In this document: piece by piece, positions 45,775-59,211 of the stretch
Layout: every line of letters begins with the position of its first letter
Position numbering within the stretch: the first letter of the stretch is position 1
Assembly: GCA_005406025.1 (NCBI GenBank)
Contig: BGZK01001419.1
Location: forward strand, 92,384 to 156,383
Reading direction: 5' to 3'
DNA from: Eumeta japonica
Lineage: Eukaryota; Arthropoda; Insecta; Lepidoptera; Psychidae
Length of the DNA: 64,000 nt
Notes under the pieces: generated by a model
Databases searched by the model: none
Told to the model about the DNA's origin: nothing
What the model saw: only the letters and a program-made list of their open reading frames with translations
Program-made: the position numbers and the translations under genes

Positions 45775-46555
45775 ACCGGCTGAGAGCCTGTCCAACCACG
45801 CTCACTGTGAGGTTCTGAAGCCGTTACTACAAAGAAATGCATTACAGATGAAAAAAAACTACTTCATTACAATTTTTTTCCTTATTTCCAGCACAGAATA
45901 GATGTAAACACTTTAGCCGCATATAACTAGAGAAACAAGTAGGTATATCGATTAACACTTTTAAAATAGTGTAAACTAAAATGCATCAGCAAAAGAGCGT
46001 ATCTTCTGAGCACTACGTCTTTTTGTTGAAAAACGCAGTTTTTTGGCAATAACTCAAAAATGGTATATTCGATCAAAGTACTTTAATTGAACATACCGTT
46101 AAATAAAGTTATTTACGGAAATAAAGTAGTGTTTATTAAGCGTTACATTGGTAATATTTGTTTTTAGGAAATATAAAGAAGGGACACAATTTCTGCTATT
46201 TTCGGAGCGATTATTTGCGAAACTATTCATATAATCAATAAATTACTTAAATTCTAAAAGTGTTTTTAAAAAAACTGTCGAAATATATGCCACATGTTGA
46301 TGCACGTTTAAAATTTTTTTTTCCAAAAAGATTTTTTTTTTTCAACCTTTCTTACGTGTATGGTGTGCTCCTCTAGAATATATTTTTTATTTAACTACGA
46401 AACTAAGTAGTATTTACGAAACACCTATACTCCAAATTTCATCAATACATATCTTAAAGTTTTTGGTTAAAATTCCTGTAACATACGGACGGACATGACG
46501 ACATGATATTACATAAATGATCCGTTTTTGCCATTTTAACTCGGAACCCTAAAAA
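45775..46555 (+). repeat. GGTTCC-type lepidopteran interspersed element, copy A
   Basis: It starts near CACGCTCACTGTGAGGTTCTG and ends TTTAACTCGGAACCCTAAAAA. Internal landmarks shared with copies B and C: AAGAAATGCATTACAGATGA, AATGCATCAGCAAAAGAGCG and ACGGACGGAC before the end. In less decayed copies the ends (TAGGGTTCCGTAG / CTACGGAACCCTA) are inverted repeats. Non-coding. Confidence 0.75.
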
Positions 46556-47239
46556 GCACTTCGAAAAACACGTCCCTCGTCCGACGTATCCACGCTAATC
46601 AGCGTCCGCGCTTCTTACTTACGCTAACTCTATGTTGGCCACTACCAATTTATTCAAAAATCTTATTTGATTGTTAAACACTGTTTAACTTTGTTTATTC
46701 GTTGAAGATAGTAAATCTAGGGAGAGGATGTTTAATAGTAGTCTAATGATATATTTTTCGTCGTGAATGACGTAGATTGTTAAATGTGACAATTGATTCT
46801 ATTGGTTTTCTTTCATAGTTTTTCAACATAAAAATTGATCTCTATGAATGTATGCCTAAATTATTTATGCAAAATTATCTTATCAAGGGTACGAAAATTT
46901 AGATTAGATAAAAAGAATCACTTAGAAAATCAAAAGGCGTATATTCAAAAATACACAATCGCAATGAATCACTACGAAACCAGCTGAACATTTGTCGTTG
47001 ACCACATTGTCGATCAATCAAATCAAATCAACCAATTACACTACATTACACTAGAATTACATTACAATTAATAGAATTACACCATAATGACGTATATGGC
47101 ATCCTTTTGGTATTAACATTAACACCCATTCCGAATGTTGATTAATTTTCTGGTTTCGCTCAAATATACACGATAGATAGTCAATAGAACTGGCGCTACA
47201 TTTGAAAATTACGTGAAACAACCTGATAATCGAGCAGTT

Positions 47240-48130
47240 TAGTCCCACTGCTTTTTTTCGTTAACATATTCAGATACGGCACTATAACCTTTACCACATA
47301 ACTTTTCATTTATAAAAGTGTTAAATTTATGAAATGGCAAATTTTGAATTTCAACTGGAAGCTTATTATAAAAGCGCACACATTACCCCTTAAATGATTT
47401 GCTTACTTAGCTGAGGCTGCAACTGATTATGAGAAGCAAGCAATTTTATGAGCAGCAAGGTCATGCTTGTGTCGTGTTAATATTATGAATGTCGCTCATT
47501 TTTTAGAACGATTTTATTTTTCTTTTAACGTATACCAGATTTTCGTACATATATTGTAACGGTACAATTAAAATTTTAATTTCTTAAAATTTTTCTCTGC
47601 AAGATGCTGTCGGTCTAAATTTCTAAATGGCACGAATAGCCCGCTTCTTCAGCACAACAATTGTTTATGTGACGCCATAATAAAATCCCATAGGCCATGA
47701 GACTATGAAAAGAACTAAAATAAGCTACTGTCGCGGCGCTTTCATTTACAAGCCATAGAATTCTTTGATTGCATATGCTGCACTAAGATTTTTCGCCAAT
47801 TTCGTTGTATGGAAATTCCACTGTAACTTAGTATCTAAAGTTAGATCAAGAAATAAGGTCGTGTCCACAATGTACAGTATCTCGTCTACTACGTTTGTGT
47901 CGAACAATTTAGTATTAGAAAACGTTAATTTAATTATTTTTGTTTTCTTCTCATTTAATAAAAGATTGTTAATTGTGAATCCCTCGACTACTTCTGAGGT
48001 AGTAACTATTTACTTAGTCAAAATCTGCATTCTGGTTGTTATGTATTAAACTTAAAAAATAAGGAAGTGTCGTCAGCAAACAGTACAATCCCATGTTCGT
48101 CGTCCACAATATTTGGCAAAAATCGATTAA
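47240..48130 (-). pseudogene. Jockey-like LINE reverse transcriptase relic
   Basis: On the minus strand, from 48130 downward: LPNIVDDEHGIVLFADDT (catalytic FADDT), NNLLLNEKKTKIIKLTFSNT, FLDLTLDTKLQWNFHTTKLA, a MxYGILLWG-like segment, then SFKG.CVRFYNKLPVEIQNLP and FHKFNTFINEKLCGKGY, with the frame ending near 47245. The order matches the palm-to-C-terminus of Jockey-type insect LINEs. There are several stops and frame changes. It is 5'-truncated with no clear poly(A) tail. Confidence 0.75.
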
Positions 48131-50799
48131 ATACCTTAAAATGATGGTTATAATATCTAAAAAATACATATCGCGTAAAATGTAATGAGATTAATGTTTT
48201 TCTATACTTTATTACTTGGATCCTAGTTACTAAATATATTGATGTTTTCGAAGCATTTTTTAGAAGAACGTTACCATTAAAATATTTAAATGCTGTATTA
48301 TTTAGACTCCAATCGAAGCGATACTCGAAATTGCTTAATGCCTAAAAAGCTGTTTAAAGAGTACATTGTGTTTAATTAAACTACCTTTAAATGATGTTTT
48401 AATTAAGGATTCTAAATAAGACAGTATGTCTCCATTTTGTAACGTCGCGTCATATCTAATTTACTACGAACGTTACTGACGTTATTGTATGTTTGGTCGT
48501 AATTTATATTTTTATTTGAAATAAAAAATAAGCACTGTGTCATTATTTGTTCATTTTTATGCATCATAGTCTTATGAAATAACACTGCAAAGATTCAAAA
48601 ATTAAGATAAAATGAAAAATAAACATCCAGAAAAGCAGAAGGTATTGAGTAACACTGAGATACAGAAATTCTCTAGATAACCATTTTAACAATTTTAATG
48701 GATTATACTTTGAACACACTGATCGCTTAAAAAAACTAACTCGTCTATTCGAATTCCGATATAGGTATTTGAATGCTCATTGTAACACTAAAATATAAAA
48801 CAAAGAATAAGAAAATATCAAATACTTGCTAATAGTTCACCGTTACAAATATTGGTTATTTCTGTTGCAAAAGTGATTACAATTCATGTCACTTTCTCTT
48901 AAACGAAAGTTAGGTGCTAACTTGTGATTGAAAAATGCTCTGATTACGTCCTCTCTGTATATAAAGTGTATATGTAGAGGAAATATGATTCATTCTTAAT
49001 GTTACAGATACTCATGTGCTTAAGAATAAAAAAATAATATTATTGTAGTTGACGTAAATTTAGCACATTGTTCACAATCGATTGCTTTATTCTTTTGAAA
49101 CAGTATCGTCTTAATGTTGTTTTATTAATTACAACTTCATGTACCGGTCTAAAGTACTGGCTTTCAGAGAAAATCACTGGTATTAAAATTAAAGTTAACC
49201 TAGTAAAAAATTTAAAAATATTTTTTTTCAACCTGCACATCATATTTTTTTATTTTAAGTAAAGTTTTTGATATGTTTCACTTTCACCAACCATTCATTT
49301 CTATGAAAATACTAATAATTATTCATGCAGTCGTGGCATTGTGGAACTTTTACCATAAACATTGATTTTACCGAGTTTTTAATCAATAATAAAGTATAAA
49401 GTTGAAAAAGAGAGATAGTCAAAAAAATATTCAAAACTAGACAATGTTAATAGCGTAGTACTATTTATATTCACTTATGCAGGAAAACTATTTATTGAGA
49501 TCTTAAATATTCCAAAAAATTTAGATCAGTAAATTTTTCTCTTTAAAAAGTTGTTTAGTAAGTGTTTATCAATAAATAAAAACCAAAACCATAAAGTAAA
49601 TTTAAATTTGATTTGCCGTGAAAGAAACGGCGTTGATTTTTTAAATTCGACGAAATATAATCTTATCAGAGAATTTAATTCTCTACAAAACTACTGCAAG
49701 GGTGTTTTTTATTTATATCCTTAATTGACTATAAACAAAAAATAAGCGAAAAAACCATTTTTTTTTTCGAAAATTCTTATTTTTGCGAGCGCTAACTCAA
49801 AAATTGAGATAGAGCGCTGTAGTTTTAACATAATTTTTTTTCGTGACTATCAATGAAAAATTGGTATGGGACCAAGAAAAAAATTTTCGATTAATTTAGC
49901 ACAGTCTAGTACATACGAACAAATTATATAGTTAATACATTAAATTATCCGTCTGTTTCACGTTGTGGGTAAAAATACACATTCCTATTAGCCGTTTTTG
50001 AGTTCCGTGTCATTCGTGCGACGATCAGCGGAGTCAACGAAGCCACTCTTGACGTCCGCCACACTTGATTTACAGACGCGGATCTCCATGTTGTGTAAAG
50101 TTTATTTCATGCAATACAAAACAACTACATTAAAATTATTGGTTGTCGTAGAATTTTCAAGAATCTCAGTTTTAAAAATTTTTCGAGTTGAAAAATAGCA
50201 TTAGCTATTTGTGTAAATAAATTATAAACACGCCGCGTATGACATAAGTTTAACATAACAATATTTAACGCAATCTGGAACATTTTAACTAATTAAAATG
50301 CACAAATAATGTAAACATCCACCCACATATTTCGAGATAAACAAGAAACTATCCTATATTTTTTAGGAAAATTATTATTTTGTTGAAATATTTCGTTTAT
50401 AAGCGTAATTCGCAACAATAAAATAATTAATTCCTTTTTCCTTTATATTTACCGATCATCTTTGTGCGCGCCCAGAGGGCTTGAGGTATAGTCAGCTTAC
50501 GCGAGATTTCGCCCTTCTGATGTTCGTCCCGACCATCCGGCGCTCGAGGTGCGATTGTCTAGTGGCATTGTTGTTTCATTCCCGCTATTTATTTTCAGTA
50601 TGAAAACTGTATTAGTCCCACACCAACCCGCGTTTCCTCGTTATTTCTCCGCGCGTGAAAAATGTACCTCCAATCAGCCTACAAGCCAGTTTGCATGATG
50701 TCCCGTACATGTCCTGCCCGCCCCGCATTTGTTAGTTGTCTATGGTACAGGGGAAACAAACTATAATATGAAAGGGGAAAAATAGCGTAAACAATCTTG

Positions 50800-50880
50800 T
50801 CAATCACGATCCCGATCCTAATTCAACTTTCGAGTCCGAACTCGGTCTCGCTCTCGAGCTATCGCATACTCTTACACTGA
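50800..50880 (-). repeat. Degenerate pyrimidine-rich six-base-period tract
   Basis: CACGATCCCGATCCTAATTC and CTCGGTCTCGCTCTCGAG belong to the same dispersed tract family as 31430-31640. Confidence 0.5.
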
Positions 50881-51371
50881 ACGTTCACGTACCTCTACCA
50901 CTAAATCATTATGATTTGTCGAGAAACCAGTCGAATTCAATAACGGCAGCTTAACTAATTCACACAATAAAAGGTCCCTAATATTTGACTTTTTCCTTAA
51001 ATTTAAATGATTTCCGATGGGAATTAAAAAAACGCTATGTATAGAATTGTTCTTTCTAAAGGAGCTTCAAACCTGCAAACCAATTTTATGAACTTAAAAC
51101 TACTCAGAGCGCGAAGCGGAGTTCGTCGATGTGAGCTTGCTTCAACGATAGAGCAAATAAAACCTGTCTCTTATTTCGGACGTCTTTAGTGGCCTTGTGC
51201 ATTTTCTGTATAAATAAAAATAAATCAATAAAAAAATGTTGGTAGAGAGACGAATTTCGGCGTACTCATTATCATGGGCACGTCCCGCGCTTACGACGAA
51301 GACAGAGTGATGGAAGTGTTTATCACTTTTTTTTAAAGCAACCCTAGAGCGTTCATAAATAAAAACAAAAG

Positions 51372-52338
51372 TGGCCAAGAGCACAAAGCGATCATGTTGG
51401 ACCATGCTCAGTGTGGGGTTCCGTAGCCGTTAACGTCAAAGAAATGCACTACAGATTAAATTTTATATTACTTTTCTATTGAGAAATTTTGGTTAGTTAG
51501 GTGTATACTAACATTTGTTTTTCAGTTTGAAAGGGTAAATAATAGGTTGTGATATATAAATTATATGACAATCTTTTATACAAAATTTATATTAAGTATA
51601 ATTTGTTACTATTAAATAACTTTTCTTTTAATACGTTACTATTTTAATATAATTACGTAATTACATAACTATGTATTTAAATTTAAAAGCGTCAACACAC
51701 AATTAAAACATTAGTCTCAAAATGTAAAAATTCGATGTAAAAATGTGCATCAGCAAAAGAAAGTACCTTTATGGCACTTATGTTCTTTTGTTGAGAAGCG
51801 TAGTTTTTCAGCAATAAAACCAAAACGATAGAAACGACCATGTTTAATATATTTTTCTCTGAAAGTATTTATTAATTTATTAAATTAAATTAGCTTTGTC
51901 ATTTTTTCATATTTTTTACACATACGGTTTAAAAGAAAAAGAAGGGGTCTCAATTTATGCTACTTTGGGAACGATTATTTTTAAATATATTCACATATTA
52001 AAAAAAATTGCTTACAAACCTTAGTATTTTTAAAAGAACTGTTTCGAGAGTTTCGACGACAACGTGGGGCACATATTTCGATATGTGCCCCACGTTGACA
52101 TTTTTCAAAAAAAAATCAGCTTCTGTTGTATATATGAAGTGCTTTCCGCTAGAAACATTTATTTTTGGTTTTTAACTACCAAACTAAATAGCGGCTTATA
52201 CAACACACCTATACTCCAAATTTCATCAAAATGCATCTTATAGTTTTTGAGTAAAATGTCTGTGACCTACGGACGGACAGACGGACATGGTCAAATTATA
52301 AGGGTTCTGTTTATGAGGGTTACGGAACCCTAAAAAAA
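51372..52338 (+). repeat. GGTTCC-type lepidopteran interspersed element, copy B
   Basis: It starts GGCCAAGAGCACAAAGCG, then CTCAGTGTGGGGTTCCG. It ends ACGGACGGACAGACGGACAT, ATAAGGGTTC and GGTTACGGAACCCTAAAAAA. It is longer than copies A and C because of AT-rich insertions (about 51480-51700) and a unique hairpin at 52060-52097. Confidence 0.8.
52060..52097. repeat. Perfect 17-bp hairpin with TTCG loop inside copy B
   Basis: CAACGTGGGGCACATAT (52060-52076) and ATATGTGCCCCACGTTG (52081-52097) pair exactly around TTCG. Copies A and C have only a single arm-like sequence here (AATATATGCCACATGTTGA; AATATGTGCCAGACATTGA), so the second arm was created locally. Confidence 0.92.
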
Positions 52339-52549
52339 GTAGGAAAGCCCTCATGTGGTTGTACAAAAACATTGAAATTGAAATAAATAATTAACTACAC
52401 GTATGTGTCATCGTGTTTTGTTCACATTTTGATGTAGGGACAATTTGTTTTCCATACCTACTATAACTTATATTATTAGACATAATTATGATAGATGTTA
52501 TAAATTAGGTATGATATTTGTGTATTTTAGTTAAAATTCACAGTTAATA

Positions 52550-53270
52550 CTCCAATTTCTCTAAATTTATTTCTAAGAGATATGCCAGATCACAGCTTTT
52601 AAATAGCGTAAATTGCTCTTTTTGCAACTCGAAAACTCTGTGAACATCCTCAGCATGTCCCCAAAGCAGGCTGTCATATGACATCGAGCTATGGAATCGG
52701 CCAAAATATCGAATAAATTAGTTAATAAATTCTAGCGGTTCGTATATCGGACAAATTTTTTATTTTTTTAATTGCGTACCCTAAGCTTTTTCGTCAACTC
52801 ATCGATATGAGGACCTTATTGACATTTATTATCTAAAAAAACTCTCAGGAACACCAAATCCATCTTTCGCATTTGGAAGTGAGAATTTCACACATTTTAC
52901 GTTCTTCCTCTTAATAAGTAAATTATTTATCATTTAGTGAACCATTTTTTAGTTTTTTAGATAGCAATTTAACACGCATCGTCATAATCGAGTTGATATC
53001 TTATAATTTCAAATAATAAAGCGGTATCCCCTGCAACCATTATTACCTCATAACCATCCGTAACAAAGCTAGGTAATTCATTAATATACACTAAAAACAG
53101 AAAGGTAACAAGGAATGATACCTGGGGCAACTTAATGTAGATCATGGATCTAGACCATCTCATGTCGTGGTCGTTCGACCCTCTGTAACAGGGGTCAAAT
53201 ATGATTTCAGAAGTTGGTTGTGCAAATTCCACAGCCGATACTCAGAATATTTGCGAGTAACTAGAGCCTC
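52550..53270 (-). pseudogene. Jockey-like LINE reverse transcriptase relic, second copy
   Basis: The minus-strand frame at 53232-52969 contains LPQVSFLVTFLFLVYINELP (RT palm, PQGSxLGPxLFxxYINDLP type) and VAGDTALLFEI in place of FADDT, so the catalytic Asp pair is mutated. Farther down, at about 52690-52550, AMSYDSLLWGHAEDVHRVFE followed by LQKRAIYAI matches the post-RT region. The family appears the same as at 47240-48130. Confidence 0.7.
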
Positions 53271-54250
53271 GTACACTTTTATTTTACAAAATAATTCTTT
53301 ATTATACTTTTAAAATTAACATTCCTTTAGATACAATTTTAATGTTTTGGGATAGCTTCTTCCAATTCCATTTATCTGAAATTTTTTCTAGTTTTTTTAC
53401 AATTTAAATTCAAATTGGGATTCGACCTGCCAGACCGCGCCGTATATTCAGTATTGAAGCGCGCAACTTGACTGTCCCATCCACTTTATACATATCCATT
53501 TCATGTTGCAATTTGTCCGTTTGCATTCCGATGTTGTGTAACTCTGCTCAAAGTCATTGAATTTGCAGAAGGGACTACTCGTAATACTCCTGACAGTCGT
53601 TCAGAATTTGTAAGCGATCGCGCTGATCAGTGAGCTCATTACATTTAAAGCCTAATTCGGCCAATTCGCCTTTCAATTTGATTTTGAAAAATATAACTGA
53701 TTTTATCTTTTTCGTGGGCATCGCGCTCGCTCACAATACTTCTATAAGTTTGTTTGCAATTTTTGTTCCAAATCACGAATAGTCGTTCTGAGACTTACGA
53801 TGTATAAAGTAAACAAATTAGCAGCCAAATTAATTACAGTTTGATAGATATAAAATAAATATAATTATTGAGAAGTGTATAGAACCTACAATACGCAATG
53901 GCGTGAAGTTATGTATTGTAAAAAAGCCAAACGCGGGACGAAAGTACGAGTGAAAATTAATATTGTATGACATTTTATAATACTTAATTTTGAATAAAGT
54001 GCCATTAAAAAATGTGTTACATTGAATAAGAAATCACAACGCTCGAGATTCAACGATTTATTTAATTTTGCAAAGATAATCGTTTCCTTAAGTACCTACC
54101 TCACAAAACTACACAAAATTTGACGAAATTATTAATGATTAACGTAATTGTTAAAATAGACATCGAAACAACAAGATTAACATGAACATTAAAAAGATTG
54201 TAAATTCATTACAAGAGAAAAATAACACAAATGAAAATATCTATTGTTGT

Positions 54251-54600
54251 CTAAAGGTGGACCGATTTAATGAGTCCTCGCCGCGCGCACGGGGCCGGGC
54301 GGGGCGCGGGCGGGGCGCGGGCGGGGGCGCATGCGCGGTACACGAGAGGCGAAATGCGCACTAGACCGCTGTTAGATATGTGACGTTATAGGTACATAGT
54401 GGATGACGGTGATTATTTTGAAATTTTGAATGAAACAATTATACTCTATGTAGGTAGATGGTGATAGTTTTTTGTTAGAAAATTGTTAAATGAGTTATGA
54501 CAAGAATGCGCCTGCCGCCCGCGCTTCTTTCGGTCCCCTCAGTCGTCCCCCGCGCCCCGTTCCGCGCAGGTGACGATTCATTAAAGCGGTCTACCTCTAG
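54251..54600. repeat. 350-bp inverted-repeat element with GC-rich subtermini
   Basis: CTAAAGGTGGACCGATTTAA at the left (54251) and CTACCTCTAG at the right (54600, preceded by TTAAAGCGGT) form imperfect inverted arms of about 30 bp. These continue into GC-rich DNA on both sides. The left subterminus has repeated GGGCGGGGCGC units (54290-54345). The right has CCGCCCGCGC and CGCGCCCCG. The AT-rich centre has no coding capacity. It looks like a small foldback or non-autonomous DNA element. Confidence 0.6.
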
Positions 54601-55743
54601 TTCCGGTAATTCCAAGTAGTCGTAAGACGTACACGTCAGTCGTGGCAGCACACAACGAAGTTCTGTTGATGATTTCAATGCCGAGTCGTGATATAGATTT
54701 TGATCCTTCTTTGTACGTTACCGATAGCCAACCACATTTTAATTCTTCAACTATACTGGGCACGATGCCTAAGATCTCTAGAATTAGAGTCAAAGTTGAC
54801 AAACATCCTGGCTTATATGTTAAAGTTACAACTTGTATTATGCATCTATAATAAAAGATCTAAATTATTCCATAAAGATTATTTTTTTGTCAAAGAAATA
54901 CAAAAAAAAAAGTAGGCGAACAGTCGGATCATCAGCATGGAAACCATTCGTGCAGCCTTTAAGTCTCACATAAATAGCGTCAGGTCCAATAATCGACTAA
55001 AACTCGTTTGTTTCTCAATTTTCCACATTAAATCATTTAATTGTGAAGCAAATTATGTAGTTTTTTTTTTTTATAATAGCCGGTTTCTCTAATGAGCGAA
55101 TTTCGCAAAAAATTCTTTTAAATACTAATAACTCAAACTTGGGTGACAGTAATTTTTTAGTAATATAATATATTTGCACAATCCATTTTTTACTGTTTTA
55201 GCGCGTTTGTGAATAACTGTTGCCTTCGATGTAAAGAAATTCATATCTCCACGCAATGTGAGCAGCAGGTATATACCGACTTACAGGCACGCCACCTACC
55301 GGAAATGGCAGGACGACTGCTCGGTACCTGATTAAATTAAGTAGAATACTTTTTTAATACAATATTCACTCGTGCACTATGTATTCGCTATATGCAAAAC
55401 GTATGATGCAGGAAATGAATTAAACGGCAGTGTACGCTGTGGTAGAAATGCAAAAATTTGTCAGGTTTTAATCACTACTGCTGAAGCACACCGCCCTCGA
55501 CTTTGTTATTTCAGAGGGGGGGACTCGGCCTCCAGCCCCCGCTCCGACCTAGCGGTGGTCGAAAGCTGCCGACGACTGTCGTTACCGATACGATGACGAC
55601 ATCGGTTAAAATTGCTAGTCTCAATAAATTCTATAACTCCAAAAATGTTCGTAGATGATTACGAAATGGATGTATAACGAAAGTTAAGGTCATCAGATAG
55701 AAAAGTTTTTTGTCACTTTTTTGCAAGGTATGGATAAAGTTTT

Positions 55744-56207
55744 TGACGTGACAACGTCTTAAATTAGGTTGCGGCTGGGAGTCACTTATGAAAAAGTGTA
55801 ACGCTCGGTAACGTTACGATGAGTCACCGAACGAGAGAGAGGCCCGCCGAATGCCTTGCGTCTCTCTCCCACTCAACTATGATCGGTCTGCCGCGCGCGC
55901 AGCACTAGAGAATTAGTGCATAGCTTGCAAATGTATTGCAAGTTATTGTATGTATATTTGTATATAAATACGTATGTATGTGTAAAGGTAAAAATAAAAT
56001 TTTGTTAATATGAAATTCAGTGCGAGATTCTTTGTATAAATTAATGTTTTAAATATAATTCTTTGTATAAATAAATGTTTTAAATTGTTACTATTATTTC
56101 ATCCTTCTTCCTACTATACGAATGAATATTCACATTAAAATGATTTTACCATTCAAAGTCGTTGTCACGTAAAACTTTCGCCCGTATACCGACTTTACAG
56201 GCAACCA
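55744..56207 (+). repeat. 460-bp interspersed repeat, copy 2
   Basis: Same family and orientation as 9505-9962, about 98% identical by eye, with slightly longer GAGAGAGAG and TCTCTCTCTC runs. It lies in elongase intron 4. Confidence 0.9.
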
Positions 56208-56879
56208 ATTTTTTTTCTTAATATATGAATAAAATGATCTTACCTAGATTATTTTCGATTTTTAACTCCCCACTATGAAAATTCTTCAAATATTGATGTT
56301 ATAATCCAAATCCAAATTCGAAATATCTCCATTTTTAGGTGATAAAGTTACCTCCCGTATAAATACCTCATAACGTTTAAAGGATTTACAATTTTTTAAT
56401 TTCACCACTTTCTTTTCAATTACCACTCGCTCGTGAGGCAGTTACCTTTCAAAAAGAATGAACAAGAAACTTGAGGATAGCTCTTTTCAAACCAAAATTA
56501 TATAGAAATACAATTATACACACAATCATTGCAAGAAAAACAAACCCGTAGAGAGTCCAGCTCATTGTGTCCATTTGTGCTCTAAATATTCAGAGATTGT
56601 ATTAAATCCTCTACCTCAAAATGTTTGCTTAATCAATATTTTAAATTTGTATAAGGGTAAATTTATTGCATCCTCAGGAACCTTATTAAACGCATTTTAG
56701 GATCCTATGAATCTATTTTTGCATGCGTACCTGCGTGTGTATATGTACAAGCCTCTCATGACTTTTGAAAGGATTTATCAATCGAAACGTATTTTACAAC
56801 ATTTAATGGGGCTCCACTCAACCTAGAGTTCCTAAAATGTTGAACTAATTCCATCTGGTAGATAGATTTTGAGGAACCT

Positions 56880-57190
56880 CAAAGGTAAAATTTTCAAAAA
56901 ACTTATTTTCGATATAACTTTTAGACTATTCTACCGATCGATATTAAAATCTAATCTATATTTTTTCTTTAGCAATCGCGTCAACTGCCGTAAACAATAT
57001 ATAAAAATTGGTTGATTTGTTCAAGAAATATTATTACAGAAAAATTTTTTGAGTGTTTTTTTTTATAATATTTTGTAAACTACTCTATCGATAAATTTCA
57101 AAGTCTAACCAGCTTCTTTTCTTTAAGCAACAACATCGCTGAATGTAAACCTCATCTAAATGAATTTTTTTCCTTCGAGCATATCATTAT
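56880..57190 (+). repeat. Diverged AT-rich repeat, two tandem units
   Basis: ACTATTCTACCGATCGATAT (56925) and ACTACTCTATCGATAAATTT (57079) start two units about 154 bp apart, each followed by AAATCTAA/AAGTCTAA and TTTCTTTA.GCAA. It matches the reverse of the window start (1-330). Confidence 0.5.
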
Positions 57191-57351
57191 TAGGAAATTC
57201 GAAAAAAAAGAGTTTTGTCAGAATAACTTGTGAATTCTTGAGGGATTAATATTGGGAACTCTATTATTTTTCAACGCTCATAAAACTGCATCTTATGTCG
57301 TAATGGTGAATGAAAATTGAACAAAGCATTCCATAAATATCTTTAAAAAAC

Positions 57352-58095
57352 TGGCCAAAAGTATTTCGGACCATGCTCATTGTAGAGTTCCAAGGCTATT
57401 CTTATAAAATAAATGCACTACAGATGAAAAAAGTACGTTGTTAAACTTTTTCCATGTTTCCCGCATAGAATAGTTATAACCTCTTTAGTTGCCTATAACA
57501 AAAAAAAAACAAGTAGGTATGTCAACAATTACTATTAAACTAGTGTACACTAAAGTGCATCAGTAAAACCGGGTATCTTCTTGGCTTTTACGTCCTTTTG
57601 TTGATGAGCACAGGTTTTCGACAATAACTCAAGAACGGTATATCCGATCATGTTCAAAATAATTTTCTTTGAAAGTATTTACTAAGCATTATTTCAATAA
57701 TTTTTTTCATATTCTTTATAGGTACGGTTTAAAAAATAAAGGGGAGTAATAGAATTTATGCTAATTTCGGAGCTATTATTCCCGAAATTATTTACGTAAT
57801 CAGGAAAATGACTTATCAACTTTATAATATTTTAAAAGAACTGTCAAAATATGTGCCAGACATTGATGTTTGCTAAAAAAAATATTTTATCTTCTGTTAC
57901 ATGTATGAAGTGCCCCCTAGAAACATTTATTTTTGTTATTTAACCACCAAAATAAGTAGCAGCTTATACAAGACGCCTACACAACAAATTTCATGTAGTG
58001 TTTTAATAAAATGCTTGTTACATATGGACGGACGGATGAACAACACGTAACTATAAGGGTTCCGTTTCTGCTATTTTGGTTCGGAAACCTAAAAA
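57352..58095 (+). repeat. GGTTCC-type lepidopteran interspersed element, copy C
   Basis: It starts GGCCAAAAGTATTTCGGACC and ends ACGGACGGATGAAC, ATAAGGGTTCCGTTTCTG and TCGGAAACCTAAAAATA. It shares internal landmarks with copies A and B (AAATGCACTACAGATGAAAA; AAGTGCATCAGTAAAAC). Confidence 0.75.
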
Positions 58096-59149
58096 TAGGG
58101 CTTTTTAAACATTAATTTAGATTGCTTTTTAAATTCTATTTAATTGATTATTAAATAAATATACAATGAATTTAGAGGATTCGAAACGTATTGTAGCTAC
58201 ATGTTAGAGCCCAAAAGCTCAAAAAACAATAAAATTTATTGCTATTTATATTTATGAACGCTTTAGGCTCGAAATTGTTAAAAGTTTTAAGAATGGCTTG
58301 CAAGATCAACTGTTTTTCAAATTTTCGAACTCGAAAAGCTCAAACACTTACAGACAACTATATTTCTGAACTCAAGGTGCTCAGAAACATGAATAAATAT
58401 CATAGCGAGAACTTTCAGAGACGGCCTGTAGAATCAACCATTTTTCAGATTTTTTGGATAGCAATAAAGACGGACAGAGAAGGGCATGTGAATTTTGAAA
58501 GTTTGTTAGAATTACTAGAGGAAGTGAATTTGTAAGGATCCGTTTTGTCCTAGTTAGATACGAAAACTGAAATTCGGTTAATTGCCCGTTGGCCAATTGT
58601 TAAGAGGTTTCTATACCATAAACCATATCATTACATATTACGATTTTTACTCTGACCTAAATAAGGTTGTGGTAAATGTGACATGGTACCCGAGACTGGG
58701 TCCAGAGCAGCTAGCTCACGAGTGCCTGCAAACAAAAAATAAAACGTAGAAAGAAGAACTTATAAAATATAGTGTAAATGTGTCAAAATGTGAATGCAAC
58801 TTGGGTCGTCGGTGTAAATATAGCCAGCTTATTGAACGATAATGTCTGATATGTGACAGTGATGGACAATATCGCAAATCAAGTATAATAATTCAATATA
58901 AAACAGCCAAAATTTTTTATTTAACTAAAGAATCTATGTAGAAATACCAAGCTTAGTATAAAAGAGCAAAACTATTCGGTTACTATATGAGAGCAATAGT
59001 TGTACACTCTTCTAATATTTAGGATCGGTTGGGATCAATAAATTAAGTGGCTCGATAAGTGGGCTCTTTTGGTGGGTAAGAGCCCATAATTGTCCTGCTC
59101 CTACAATTTTTACTAACTGCAATGCCTTTATTTTTAAGACTCCGTGACT

Positions 59150-59211
59150 CAAAAGGAAAAAAAACGGAACCCTTATAGAATCACTTTGTTTTTCGTCCGT
59201 CTGTCTGTCAA
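59150..59211 (-). repeat. GGAACCCTTAT repeat-end fragment
   Basis: AAACGGAACCCTTATAGAATC followed by CGTCCGTCTGTCTGTC is the reverse-strand form of the shared repeat end (GACAGACGGACG...ATAAGGGTTCC). It leads directly into the tandem repeat that follows. Confidence 0.5.

Noticed and set aside
58239..58535. 98-codon frame as a host exon or transposase
   Set aside because: No motif or splice signals are present. The flanks are repeat-rich and the sequence gives no family resemblance.
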